A DNA stretch of 64,000 nucleotides, from the NCBI GenBank assembly GCA_011009095.1, contig VTPC01000401.1, forward strand, positions 117,325-181,324, read 5' to 3'. Numbering within the stretch: the stretch's first letter is position 1; each line of letters opens with the position of its first letter. This DNA is from Ignelater luminosus. Taxonomy: Eukaryota; Arthropoda; Insecta; Coleoptera; Elateridae. A program made the translations under genes and the position numbers. Below, piece by piece: positions 10,147-22,145 of this stretch. The notes under the pieces are model-generated. The model made no database searches, was not told the DNA's origin, and was given only the letters and a program-made list of their open reading frames with translations.

Positions 10147-10482
10147 GTGTGATCAGAAAGTCTTGGCATCCTAGCCCCAGTTGACTAAGAAACAAAAAAA
10201 TTGCTAAGATTGTCGTTTTTTAATTTAGTAGATAAACGAGGAATTAACACAAAAGTTCAATGTCAACTCCAATACTCAAATTGTTTATTTAAGTCCATTT
10301 ACAATAGGTTTTGTGAATAATCTTAATTTAATACACCTTGTAACCGATTTTGCAACATCGTTTGACATCTATACTTTTATTAATTTAATAAAAATGTTGT
10401 TTTGATTGTTCGTGCGTTTCCATTAAAGAAATACAGTTAACCGTCCAAAAGCAACTAAGATACCATTACTTTCTGATCACAC
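10147..10482. mobile_element. 336-bp MITE with TIRs GTGTGATCAGAAAGT
   Basis: The 15-bp word at 10147-10161 is repeated exactly inverted at 10468-10482. The match continues inward with mismatches (CTTGGCATCCTAG against AATGGTATCTTAG), giving TIRs of about 28 bp. There is no coding capacity and no convincing target-site duplication. The superfamily is not determined. Confidence 0.75.
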
Positions 10483-12367
10483 GATATTTATAAATATAAT
10501 CAAAGTGCTGCTTTATCCAGAATCAAATTTCAATTGTTAATGGTCGCTATTATCCGAAACGGCTTCGGATAATCAATACTTAAAAATCATTTAAATCATT
10601 AATCTTTTTCATTACTCTAAATATGTCAAAAGAAGGAAGTGAACGAGTAATTTAGAACGTATCTAATTACTCGAGAAAAGAAAATTGAAGTAAACGCAAC
10701 CCATGTTTTATTATTATAAAACGATACAATTGCAATTTCCATTTCATGAATTTTAAGGCACCGGCTAGTTTCTTTTAAGCAATGCCAAAAAGAGCAACAA
10801 AAAACTTTTCTTAAACGCTATGGAATGTATATAACTATACACAGGTCAACAACCTTGCTTTTCAACTGTAACAATGTACAACAACATTATTATAACCGAA
10901 TAAAAAGGGGTCCCTTCTAGATTTCTCATGATTAAACTCGGAACTTCATTTATATCAGAAGAAAAATAATATATCATTTTTTCCATTTAAATCATATTCC
11001 ATATGCGTGCTCGCGGTGCATGTACAGTAATTGAGAAATCAATAAACCGACACTAATACAACAAAAATATCCTTAACTACAAAACTTCCATCAGTTAGTG
11101 TAGAAACAACGGAGATTTTCCGAAAATTCGCGCATTTACAATTTCTGGCTAAGGTATTTTTGGAAAATGATAAGAATCTATTGTTTGTAGATAATAATAA
11201 AGCAGTACGCAGTAGAATTCCGCTTCTTGATTTGAACGAAAGCAATGTAGTTAATTTGTTTGCATGGATAATGCTTACTTCAGCTTCATTTATATTTCAT
11301 TGTAATTGAATTAGTAAAAAGACTTATACGGTTCGTAACAGATATTTTGCCAATGCAAGAAAGCTCTCGTCATTGTGTAAACAGAAAAAAGAAATAATTT
11401 AGAAATTATTGTTGATAGAGTGATGGCTTTTCGAGTATCGCAGGGATTACTTCCTGGTCCTATTTTATTTTACTAACAATTTTTAAACCACAAAATACCT
11501 TTATATTAGGAAAAGTTTTGCAAAAACTCCAATATTTATTTAACAATGATATAACTATTTGTGTTAAACAAACAGTAGCACGTACGTTTGTCATGTAAAC
11601 AGTTTTAACAAACGATTAAACAAATTAACGGAAAAATCTCAGCTGTATTAAAATTAGATTTTTAAAAATAACTTGACTGTATGTTATTAGATAATTTTGT
11701 TACTTTTATATGCATGATTATTAACATGAAATCGATTTTATTGCAATCAACAGAAAGTATAGCCCTCATTTACTTTCTTAACGTATGTATATTGAAGATA
11801 ATATTTACAGGTAAGTCGTTAATAGATTTCCACCCATTAAAATTGCTTACGTGCATCGTCAAACTTCGACTAAAGAAAATAAATAAAAATATTCGTGGTA
11901 ATTGTGGTATCGTGGTTATAGAAAGTCCTTTACAACAATCAACTCAAGGTAGGAGTATTACGTAGGCTTCCCACAGCATTCATAGTAAGAGTACTATATT
12001 ATCAATTAAAGGGTGCTCCCACACAAACAGTAAGCGTCGCCCCTGCTAAGTATTCCAAAATGGACGAAAGAAGTCTAATTAACAATAATAAAATATTACA
12101 GGAAAGGAAACGAATTTGTCTTGTAGAATGGTGCTATTATTATTATTATTATTATTATTACATAGCAACAGTTAATTACGCATAATAATCTCTTTTTTAT
12201 ATTATTAATAAACAATGACAGAATTTTGAGAAACTTTTGTTTTATTGATAACTAAAATTGATTAACAAACAGTCTGTTACAATACATATTCCTTAATATT
12301 TATGTTACACTATCATTTCTTACACCTTTTCTCGAATATAGTAGAATTTCGATAGTTTGAGAAAGTA
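10483..12367. other. AT-rich non-coding DNA with an ATT microsatellite
   Basis: Apart from (ATT)n at 12135-12160, nothing was recognised. A 94-codon frame at 11681-11965 has AT-driven composition and crosses an ACAG|GTAAGT sequence. It is treated as chance. Confidence 0.4.
12135..12160. repeat. (ATT)n microsatellite
   Basis: About eight uninterrupted TAT/ATT units. Confidence 0.95.
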
Positions 12368-12370
12368 TAA

Positions 12371-13191
12371 GGTTGCGGACACACAGGAGAGCGAGCGATT
12401 TTTCGCTAAGCGTTTTTATGGCCACATAAACAGCGATAAAATGCTTTGTATTCGCGGTTTTAGACCAGTATGTTTTAATGCGCTCTTGCAAGAATGTCGT
12501 TGCAATCAAGAACAGTACATTTGCTGCTTACTAACAGCAATTCGTATATGAAATACAATCTGTTTGGTAGTTCTTTATTTAAAGTATTACAGCACATTTT
12601 AATTAACCCAGTGGCGATACGGTATGTATATTCAACGAACTCCGAAGGAGTCGTTACTGAATTTGCGAAGTCTGTCTGTATGTCCGCATTTTTTGTCAAA
12701 TTCTGAAATTTTGACTTCAGATTTGGATTCTACATCAAAAATTAAAGGTCACGCGGTATTTTCGTTTTTTGATAACTCTTCGGGAACATGGTCAAAATGG
12801 CGGCCAAAAATTAAAAAATTTTCAAAAAAATTTTTTTTAGTTGTTTGATATCACCTCGGGCACATGGTCAAAATGGCTGCCAAAGTCTGAAAAAAGTAAC
12901 AAAACGGAGTTTGTTGTGGTTATGCTTTGCATTCCCATATGTTTTAGTAATGTATTAATTCAATACAAAACATATTCGGTCTTACATCGTTATATTTCGG
13001 TCACCCGATGACAACTTCGCTCGTTCGAATCTCAAAACAAGTTTATTTCTTAAATAATCGTCCGCCGCTAGCAAATCGCTCGCTCACTGAAGCTCAGTCT
13101 GGCCACTTTTATTCAAATATGACTGTTTCAAAAATTTGCTCTTTCGCTCGACGCCCGCTCGCCGCTTGCTCGCACTTCTGTGTCCGCAACC
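12371..13191. mobile_element. 821-bp Harbinger-type non-autonomous element with TAA duplications
   Basis: The left end GGTTGCGGACACA (12371-12383) is repeated inverted as TGTGTCCGCAACC at 13179-13191. TAA at 12368-12370 and TAA at 13192-13194 form a 3-bp target-site duplication, the TWA type of PIF/Harbinger elements. The subterminal regions of both ends are rich in GAGCGAGCG/CGCTCGC words, far more GC-rich than the surroundings. Overlapping short frames inside show no recognisable transposase, so it is probably a long MITE or a deletion derivative. Confidence 0.75.
12780..12884. repeat. 29-bp direct repeat inside the Harbinger-type element
   Basis: 12780-12808 and 12856-12884 share the word ACATGGTCAAAATGG and neighbours, with two mismatches over 29 bp at a 76-bp period. 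Confidence 0.9.
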
Positions 13192-13374
13192 TAAGAAAAC
13201 CAAAGCAAAGTAACTGCCTCACTTCTGTTTAGCTTCGTAAATTGCACTGCAAATCTTTAGTTTGGTTTATATTTTAAACTCTGATCAAGTTTGGCTTACA
13301 TAGAGCGGTGCTATTTTATATATTTTAATGTACACGAAATAATAATAGTACAATATTATTCAACGAGCACATAA

Positions 13375-13712
13375 TGCTCAGTATGTGCGAGTCGAATACG
13401 ACGTTTTATCTACGATTTAAACACTTCTGAAGAAGATCTGGAAGTGGACTCCCCTGAGGGAGGCGATGTCCAAATTCTTGAATATGTAGGAGTCAATGAA
13501 AGTATACAATCTTCACAAAGAGTTTTAGACCTGGAATACAAGGATCCTCCGAAGACGATGTCCAAATTATTGACGGAAGTAAGCATTCACCCGTCATAAA
13601 TAGGCAACCAACATTACAGGATCCGAAGCATTTTTGTGCATCGGCAACTAAGCTGGCTTTGCAGTTGTTTATTATTTCCACATTTCTTTATTTCCTAAAT
13701 CAAAAATTCTAA
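13375..13712 (+). pseudogene. Possible coding relic with an acidic repeated motif
   Basis: One frame from 13375 reads through SEEDLEVDSPEGGDVQILEY and on to VLDLEYK near 13540. There a shift of frame continues as SSEDDVQIIDGSKHSPVINR to a stop at 13710-13712. The (E/G)DVQI(L/I) motif occurs once on each side of the shift, which suggests that both parts were coding and that one frameshift separates them. ATAAATAGGCAACCAAC at 13595 recurs at 13763, so some of this may be a dispersed repeat. The family is not recognised. Confidence 0.35.
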
Positions 13713-16700
13713 GTTGTGGTGCGTAATTTAGTGTTTTCCTGCGTTTTCCTCTGTATATCTATCTATAAATAGGCAACCAACGAAACACCGCCAGTGAATA
13801 AAATCCATAAAACACTAGTGTTTTACGAGTATGATTATATCCCTATGGTTACGCGTATAACGATTATATTATTGAAGAGTGGTAGATAAAAGATATTTTA
13901 TGGTATGCTTATAATTAGCGCTAGTCTTATATGAAAAAATAACTTAACTTATTGTAAAATTGAAGTGTTTACTTCGAGAGACATGTTTTTACATAGATTT
14001 AAGTACTATCAGGTTATTGTTTTATCGCACAACTTACCTATCAAGTACAGTAAGTTTAAGAATTACAGACTGAGATAAAACAGTTGCCAATGGCCAACTG
14101 AAATTATTTCATCGGCTCTTTTGATGGGGAATAATGTACAAGACACCATAATCAGCTATTTTTTTATTCGAAGCTTCGTTTCATTTAAATGTTAATATAA
14201 ATAGTAGAAACACTGAAATAAATCATTAAAAAACCATTACACTGAGAGAAGAAACCTCAAACTGCCGATCGAGTTCTTGAAGATATTTGTTTTTATAGGA
14301 AATAACAACAGCTGGAAGGGTACTACAATATACTTACTACTAGTGCAACTCCTAGCTGTAATATTGACTAAATAAATAAGCGAAAGAATTAGTTTTAACA
14401 AGACGGCGCAACTGCAAACACCAAAAGCTTGAGCTTTATAACCATTGTGATCATCTGATCTAAGTTACTAAATTTTTAATTTTAAGGCACGTTGGTCATA
14501 TAAAAATAATTTCAAAGATTTCTGAAGCTTTCTCAAGATATTACCAGCTTGCAGTGAGGTAACTTGAGATTTGGGTTATGCTTTCAAAGAGAAGGACACT
14601 TTTGCAATAAGACGTCGTGTGTTCATTTACTAGTGCAGGCCTTCTCGACCTATCATCTTTGAAGGTTGTCGACCCATCTAATCCCCCCCCCTCTACAAAT
14701 TTCAATATGATCTTGTTCATTTCCGTACCCACTTGTCCAGCATGTTGAAAAGTGATAAACTTTCTTTTATAGTCAATGATTAATTCACTATGGAGAATCA
14801 GCGATCACAAATGAAAATTATTAACTGCTGTAGAAGGTCAGGTATTGAACATAATCAGAGATATCTTTTGGTTGTCATACATAAATACGAGTATGTAGAG
14901 TTGTGAATATATCCTATAAAAATCTAGAAGACTCACGACGGGAATCTTGAAACTCTTCAGTGTTTGTGAACCCAGAGATTCACGGCTTTTTCTCCTTCAT
15001 GGTGATTATGTCAAGTTAGTTTCCATTCTTCAGTATAATTTTGAATAAATCATTGTTCTGATTAATTGTCACTAATCTAATCTACTATACTAATTGGAAA
15101 GTTGGATTTTGTACGGCATAATTCCTCCTTCTTGACGGACAGTAGGTAGTAAACTACGTTATAAGACTGTTACAGTTCCCTTTAAGAATTAAAGGAAAAT
15201 TATTCAATACATTCTGATAAATTTCCAGAACAACCATAATGATACTGTCTTAAAAGCCCCAATGTACGGACACGATTGTCTCGTGCTTAAAAAAAGATAA
15301 CAGCTACTGTAACCGTCTTAATTAAAATGAATTATTTGTTTGATATCTACGTGGAATCTGCAGTGAGAAAACGTGAACTCAGAAAAGAAAAACGACGACA
15401 GATTAATAATCAAACTCATCAAATATTTACAATTAGTGTCTTTGTTCTGTAATCTATTTAAACGTGCAAATAATCTGTAGAATATTGTAGTAGCATTTTA
15501 AAGGGCCTGATGATGGATTTTCTGTAGGTAATTGGCACAATAAGAAACATTTGAACGAATGCAGTTGGATACCTATTAATAAATCTCGGTGAAGGTCTGG
15601 CGCAAAGCTTTTATTGACTTTGATTGTTTGAAAACAAAACTCTCAATGGTAAAATACCTTCCAATCAATTTTTTGCAAAACTATTCTGTAACTGCAATGC
15701 CATACCAAATAAAATGTTCCACCAATAGCGCCATCAAAATTAACAGAATTGTTTCGATTGATTATGCAACTGAAGATTAAATTGAATTGACGCAATATTG
15801 AGTACAATGACGACGTTATGCGCTTCCGCGTAAGTTAATTATTCATAGCGTATAATTACATCTTCTTTTCGTTATGGACCTGTCAACTACAATATCATCT
15901 AATGACATTTTTATTTCTCAAGTATTTTAATTTTGTGAATCAGTAAAACATGAATTGAAAATTTGCCAATTTAAAAAAATAATTTAATTCCACCGGAAGA
16001 TTGTTTTAAAATAGAGGAGAAAGTTATTCACTGAAAATTAATTCCGACGAAACAATAGTCGATATTCTTTTATTGGAAGTTACATATTTCAAATCACAGT
16101 TTTCCTTTTTAATCGATAATATTTGTTTCTATGAAGTTGATTGGTAATAATTGTCGGTTTATAATAAGTTTTATCCTAATAAGAGAAATCACTTCTTGCA
16201 AAATAATATGGAAACAAAAAGGTTACTTTGTTGAACTGTTACAATAAAATATGATCGTCGACCCACAGTTCTAATTTGTAACTGTTAAAACTGCTTGGAC
16301 AGATTTCGAGATAACTACGATTCATCTACCTAGCACTTTAATCAGGTTTTCGAAGATATAATGTGATTAGTTTTTTCCGGAATTATAATAATTTTAAAAG
16401 CAACTGAAGTTTTTTCTGCATAAAAACAATTATTTAATTAATGTTATATTTACATATTCAATCAGATATCAAGTAGAATGTTAGTTTTGAACATTTCGCG
16501 TTGTTCCTCGTTGCAATTATCTTTGTTTTGTCGATTAATGGTGACATTTTAGATAATGATGAATTGTGAAATGTTTTCAGTCTTTTTATTTTTCGACTTA
16601 CGAAAATGCGTTTTCGTTCAGCAAACATTAAATTTCGCTGTAATATAATGTGTAACTCAATTGAGTTGGAGTTTGCACTTAGGTATGTAGGATGGTTTTG

Positions 16701-17744
16701 TGCCAAACCGACGATATAAACTTTATTGTAAGTGCCACGTTAACAAAACTAGGGGATTTTGTTTGCGCGTGGTACAATGCGATGATCTGTTTAACGTAAT
16801 AGAAATGACCTTTTCAATCGTGATCAAAACAGGCATAAAAAAGATCTCCGAAGTAGCGATTTGATACCAAAGATTTGGGTTGAACCCTAAATTTGTTTTT
16901 TATCTCAATCCTAGACCATGGTTATCTAAATTATTGCCTTAATCAATATCAAGATACTTTTCAAAAATTGGTAGATGTAGATTGAGAAAAAATAGATAAT
17001 TAGGTTCATTGTAACTGAAGACATGAACCGTATGGTTGTCATTAGCACTGATTTTTGAATTGAGTTTCTGCTGCGTGTTTACTAATCTGGTATAGTATGA
17101 ATGCAGGCTTCATTAAGGGGCATTTATTTCATAATGTATCATGGGTCATGAGTCCGAGTATTGTAGTCGTACTAATCCATACATCGTATAACTCTTCACT
17201 TTGAATTCTACTATAGAAATATTATGTAGTTCAATTTACTCGATATTTAAAATATGCAGATTTTCCCAATTTTTCAAACAGTTTCTAAAAAACAAATACA
17301 ATGATATTTACAAAAATCGAAACATATGTAGGCAGTAGTCTTGAATGGTTGTGGTATTTGTTATACCACACATAACCCTGAAAATGGCATACAACGTTAA
17401 AAAAGTTCCAATTGGTATTTATCATTATAAACTGCACATAAAACTCATGACGGCAATTTTGATAAAATCAGATTAAACATGTTCTTCGGTTTATGATATT
17501 GAATAGTCCAGAATATAAAGCGCAAATATTATTTTCATCAAAGGGCTTTTGGTTTTTTAAGTATAAATTCGATGGTGCTGTCTAATATAGTGACTCACCA
17601 TCAAGGTAGATGTCCCATAAAACTTTTACTGATTAACACTAATTTCGCGATTGTAAGCAAGAAAAGTCAAAAGTGTTAAATCGGCACAGGACTATTATTA
17701 GGAAGCACACGCATTAAAACCAAGAGAAACAACTGAGTAAGGCA
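13713..17744. other. AT-rich non-coding DNA
   Basis: About 4 kb with only chance-length frames (for example 82 codons at 16458-16706 on the minus strand). There is a C-run at 14683-14691. No transposon ends, RNA genes or exon-like blocks were recognised. Confidence 0.4.
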
Positions 17745-17905
17745 TCAAAAGAAAGCTGGATATAAACATAATAACGAAAAAGCAAAAAAGAGATGAAAAG
17801 ATGAAAAAGAAAAGGCTCTAAGATAATTAAAAATAAAAGAAGGAGAAAAAAATAAGGAGCTGAGGTAAGGTGAGATGGACATCAAGAGAAGGGAAATAAA
17901 AAAGT
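17745..17905 (+). repeat. Purine-rich low-complexity tract
   Basis: The plus strand is almost all A and G (AAAAG/GAAAAAG words), with no exact repeat unit. Similar tracts lie at 27380-27600 and 51236-51660. Confidence 0.7.
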
Positions 17906-20900
17906 CCGCCTTTTTTGTTACTGAGCTAAATTTCCTGATTATTCAAGATTTCCCATATACTATAATCGATAGTATGTACTTTCAAAAATATTGGCCAAAA
18001 ATATATCTACACTTTTGGGGCCTCTCGCTAAAATGCAACTAATTTGTAGGATCTTTAATTAAGTTTGTCGTAAGTCTGCTGTCAGAATATGGTATGGAGT
18101 AAAAAGGTTCTGGATCGTTGAAGACAATCAAGATACACAGCGTCCGATCACTCAGCTCATCTCTCCGACTTGTAGAAAGAAAAGAGCCTGAAATCGCAAA
18201 TCGAAACTGTAATAAGGTAATACAGTAGTTACAATGAAGTTGCAAACTTTCAAGTATTTCTGTCGCTATGAGCTGAACGCTAAGATGTTAATAGAATTTA
18301 GTTTTGATTTTTAGCGCTTCTCTTAACTTTTTTTGGGATGCCAACGTTAGTGTATCGGTTAGAAGTGAGCTTATTTGATTTTGTAGACAAAATTCTATGT
18401 AGCCTGCGTGAAAGAAAAATATTTCGCTTATGCTGCTGTTCCAAATGCGGCCTTTTCAAAAAAAAAAAAGAAAGAAAAACCATAAACCCTGAGTAGCATT
18501 TATTGTACTTAACAAGCCTCCCTATTGTACCGTGATCTGAAACTTAAAGTTTCCCTAACCTCATGAGAGATACAAAATAATCGATAACAATTTAGGTGTT
18601 AGTTCTTACAATCATTTCAAAAATAAAATTTCCAGGTTTGATATCGTCTTAAGGGCTCATTTCATGCAACTTCTAACCAACTGAAACAGAATCAGTTGAT
18701 TCTTTCAATGCAAGGTACTATCATCCATTACTAACATCTTCAAGTGGATAAAATGAAGTAACAATTATATTTTTAGACATTGGCCGATTAAGTTACTAGT
18801 ATAAAGTTTGTAAATTAGAGAAAAACCATTCCAAATAAATTGTAAACCTGCATTGCTCTGACTATAGGTTCTATATAATGTTTCAACTAAATTACTTTAT
18901 GAATAATCGTCAATCAAGACTTAAATTTGTATAAAGGCATTGAAATAATAATAATTAAATTTTAGTGGCATCATAACGTGTAATAGTTCTGTGGAACTGC
19001 AATGTCTCAGTCTGATCACATTTTTCTATTGTTGCAAAATACCTGCCGTGATGTAAACAGCAATGCTCAAGCTCAAGAAATATCATATACGCGATGATAA
19101 CAAGAAAAGAAAAATTCAATTTTGGTCAGGTTTTCGATAGCTAACAAATCACTTAAAAATAATTTGTCTTGAAGATTCCTCGACATATTTAATTGTAAAG
19201 CAACTTTCACAAAAATATAATTTATTCTTATTTACATTAAAAGATGCAAAGCTTTACTAAAATTCATTTTAATTTCTTTCTAGATTAAATTTAGTTTTAA
19301 TATTCAGACATTTTCTTAATTATTTAGTTTTTAATGAAGCACCCGCTGAATATATGAAGGAAAAATTTCCAAATGAGAAATAGCTTGAAAATCTCTAATT
19401 TGCAATGTTATTTAAAAAATGTGTGAAAAGCAAGCAAGATATACCTTCAGAATGCATGACTACACGCTGAAAATCTGAATTAGTCGATTTAATTAACTAT
19501 TTTTGAATGAATGCAAACATAACCTTGTTCACCCACATTAATTCAAACTTAGAAAGAAAATTTAAGTTTCGTATTTCGTAATCTTGTGTTGTGATAATGA
19601 ATTGGAATTATAACGAAATAACAACTTGGAATTACGAAAAACAAAAAACAATATTAACGAGACTATAATTTCCGTTACTAATCGAACGCTTCAATTTCCT
19701 GATGAATTTTCTTTATGTTACCTAGAATTCTTACATTTAGCAAGAAACTATTTATTATTTCCCTTTTGCGAAATTGAAACCTACTTAATATACGAGAAGT
19801 AAATAAGCTGCATATTTAATTCTAAATTAACTCTAAAATTAGGTTTTTCATTCTAATATACATAGACTTGACGTTTCCAGAAAATATGATGGTAGAAGGT
19901 ATGTCATAATCTCAAGCTCAAAAAGACTGACTGACTGAATGGCTTTGCTTATCCCAAGAATTTCAATTCTACCAGAATATCAAACAGGAGCTTGATCACA
20001 TCACTTTAATTATAGATAAAACGGAGATAACTGCTTTAGTACAGAAATTTATTTCTAAATTTACGATTTTCTTTGGAAACGAACTGAATTATTTCAATTT
20101 ATCTCCTTAATTAATGATTTTTACCCAGAAACATAATAAAAGAAGAAGACAAAAACATTTTTTTACAATCGGTCCTAAAATCTAACACTTACAACACACT
20201 ATTAAAACTAATTTTGCTTTGTCCCCGTTTTGCCAAGAATTCTAAAAACAATATTCATAATTCAAAAACGTTTAACGCCAGTATTCTGATAAGAATAACG
20301 GTAATGTTCAAAATCCTTTCTTATTCACTCAATTTCGTATTACAGAACTACAGTTTGCTTGGTTTACGAGCCTTCCTTTCTTACTAATTCTCGCAACTCT
20401 TGAAAGTTTCATTTTGGTTCTAGATTGATCTTTTGCTCATATGTTTACTTACTCGTTTACTCCGGAATTTCGCTTGTTCGTTCACTTCTACTCCCGCAAA
20501 ATGTCAAACGTGTCAGTAATTATAAGAAAAACGGCTGAAAAGAAGAAAAAAAGTTAAGATAAACTTGGGTTTCTTTGGGATCGTTTTTTGTGTTTAAATC
20601 GAGAATGTATTAAAGACAAGTTGCCAAGAATTTTAATTTTCAAATGTTAGCTTATTTTAGGAAAGTTAAATGTGGAAACTAGGAAAAATTACAATCAGAT
20701 AAAAAAATTAAATACGTCGAGTTTAATGTTTTGTGAGGATCTAATTCATGCTGAAAGGAAATGTCGACATGGGTTTATTGGTAAATATGGTTATTAAAAT
20801 TCTGTGTGAGATTCTATGGGTTTGTTGCAAGGGGGTATTATAAAGCATGAGGTGACCTGTATAAGATGAATTTTGTCAGAGAAAACATCTGCTTTTTACA

Positions 20901-22126
20901 AAAAAAAATATATATAACCATCATTAGGTTATGTTTAAAGCATCATTAAGAATGTCAAAACGCATTTTACGAAAATATCAGTTGCTATAGGACACTAAGA
21001 AAAAAAATCTAAATGGAACAATTCGTGAATTTTGCTGTACTTATCTCAAATTAAGAATGATATGTTTATCATGCAATGTCTATGGTAGGTTGGTGACAGA
21101 TAAATCTAAAAGACGTGACATTACTTGAGTAAAAAAAAATTAAATTATGAGCGATATGAATAGAACTCGAAATAGAAAATAATATTATGTGCGTTTTTAC
21201 ACTCGTAATTACTATTTTTTTGAAATATTAATTTGTTCAACACGGAAGTAGAAGTTTCGAAATGAAAGGAATTGGATTGAATAATATCGTTTGTATGCCT
21301 TCGAACTGCATTATATTAGGTAAATTATGACATAAAACTCGCTACCCTTTGTCACTGTGCACATTCGACCTTACATAATATACACGTTATAAATTACACA
21401 TTACGAATTTAATTTCTTTTGTGCTTATGTGCGGACGAATAAGCTATAATATTTCCTTATAAAATGTAAGCCCGTCAGACTCAGAAGTTAATTGACGGTG
21501 GTAAACGTGCGCGTGTGGTTATGTGCGTGAACTTTAATCAAATAATGGAACATTAACATGTGACCATATCGAGCGCTCTTTCTACAAGCAATAAAACTTC
21601 CTTATTGTGTCTTCCTTAGCTTTTTCGGATAGGAGTGTTGTATTTATCGAAACTAGTATTTAAATAACATATTATTGAAAAGCTCATTAAATTTAAATAA
21701 ATTGAAAAAGTTTATGAAAGAAATTTAATTATAAATTAGGCTTACATACATTCGGTGAGCAAGAATGCTAGGCATAACAAAAGGTATTTGAGAGTAAATA
21801 TTAGAGGGGGAAAGACGAGTCAAATGTGCGCAACTGGCAATACTACGCATCTGCATGAGGCTTGCTACTATTTTTTTAATCAGAAATTTCAACTGTAACG
21901 CCATCTTGGAATATCTTCTAAAAGTAGAGATTCCAAGACGTTTTGTTTTTTTTTACTTGCCGACCGTATAAATATGATTAACGTAAAAACCAATGCTTCC
22001 TGATAAATGTAGCTCAACTAATAAGCAGTCGTAAGCACTTTAGAACATATACCATTAGCTTTTTGCAAAGTATACAAGCTATTGAAGTTTCTTTTGTTTC
22101 GCATCTTTAAAAATTAACTTTAAATT
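17906..22126. other. AT-rich non-coding DNA
   Basis: About 4.2 kb without a supportable feature. ORFs here are at or below chance length. Confidence 0.4.
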
Positions 22127-22145
22127 GGGGGGGGGCGGGGGGGGG
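22127..22145 (+). repeat. Poly-G run (nine G, C, nine G)
   Basis: Nineteen bases of G broken by one C in otherwise AT-rich DNA, just upstream of a locally GC-rich patch (22190-22235). Such runs can form G-quadruplexes and are often length-variable or misassembled. Confidence 0.9.

Noticed and set aside
11681..11965. 94-codon ORF
   Set aside because: Ile/Leu/Lys-rich composition expected from AT-rich DNA; no motif, and it crosses a splice-donor-like sequence without a partner acceptor.
12475..12699. Overlapping 60-75 codon ORFs on both strands inside the Harbinger-type element
   Set aside because: No nuclease or Myb-like motif in any of them; overlap on both strands indicates chance frames in less AT-rich DNA.
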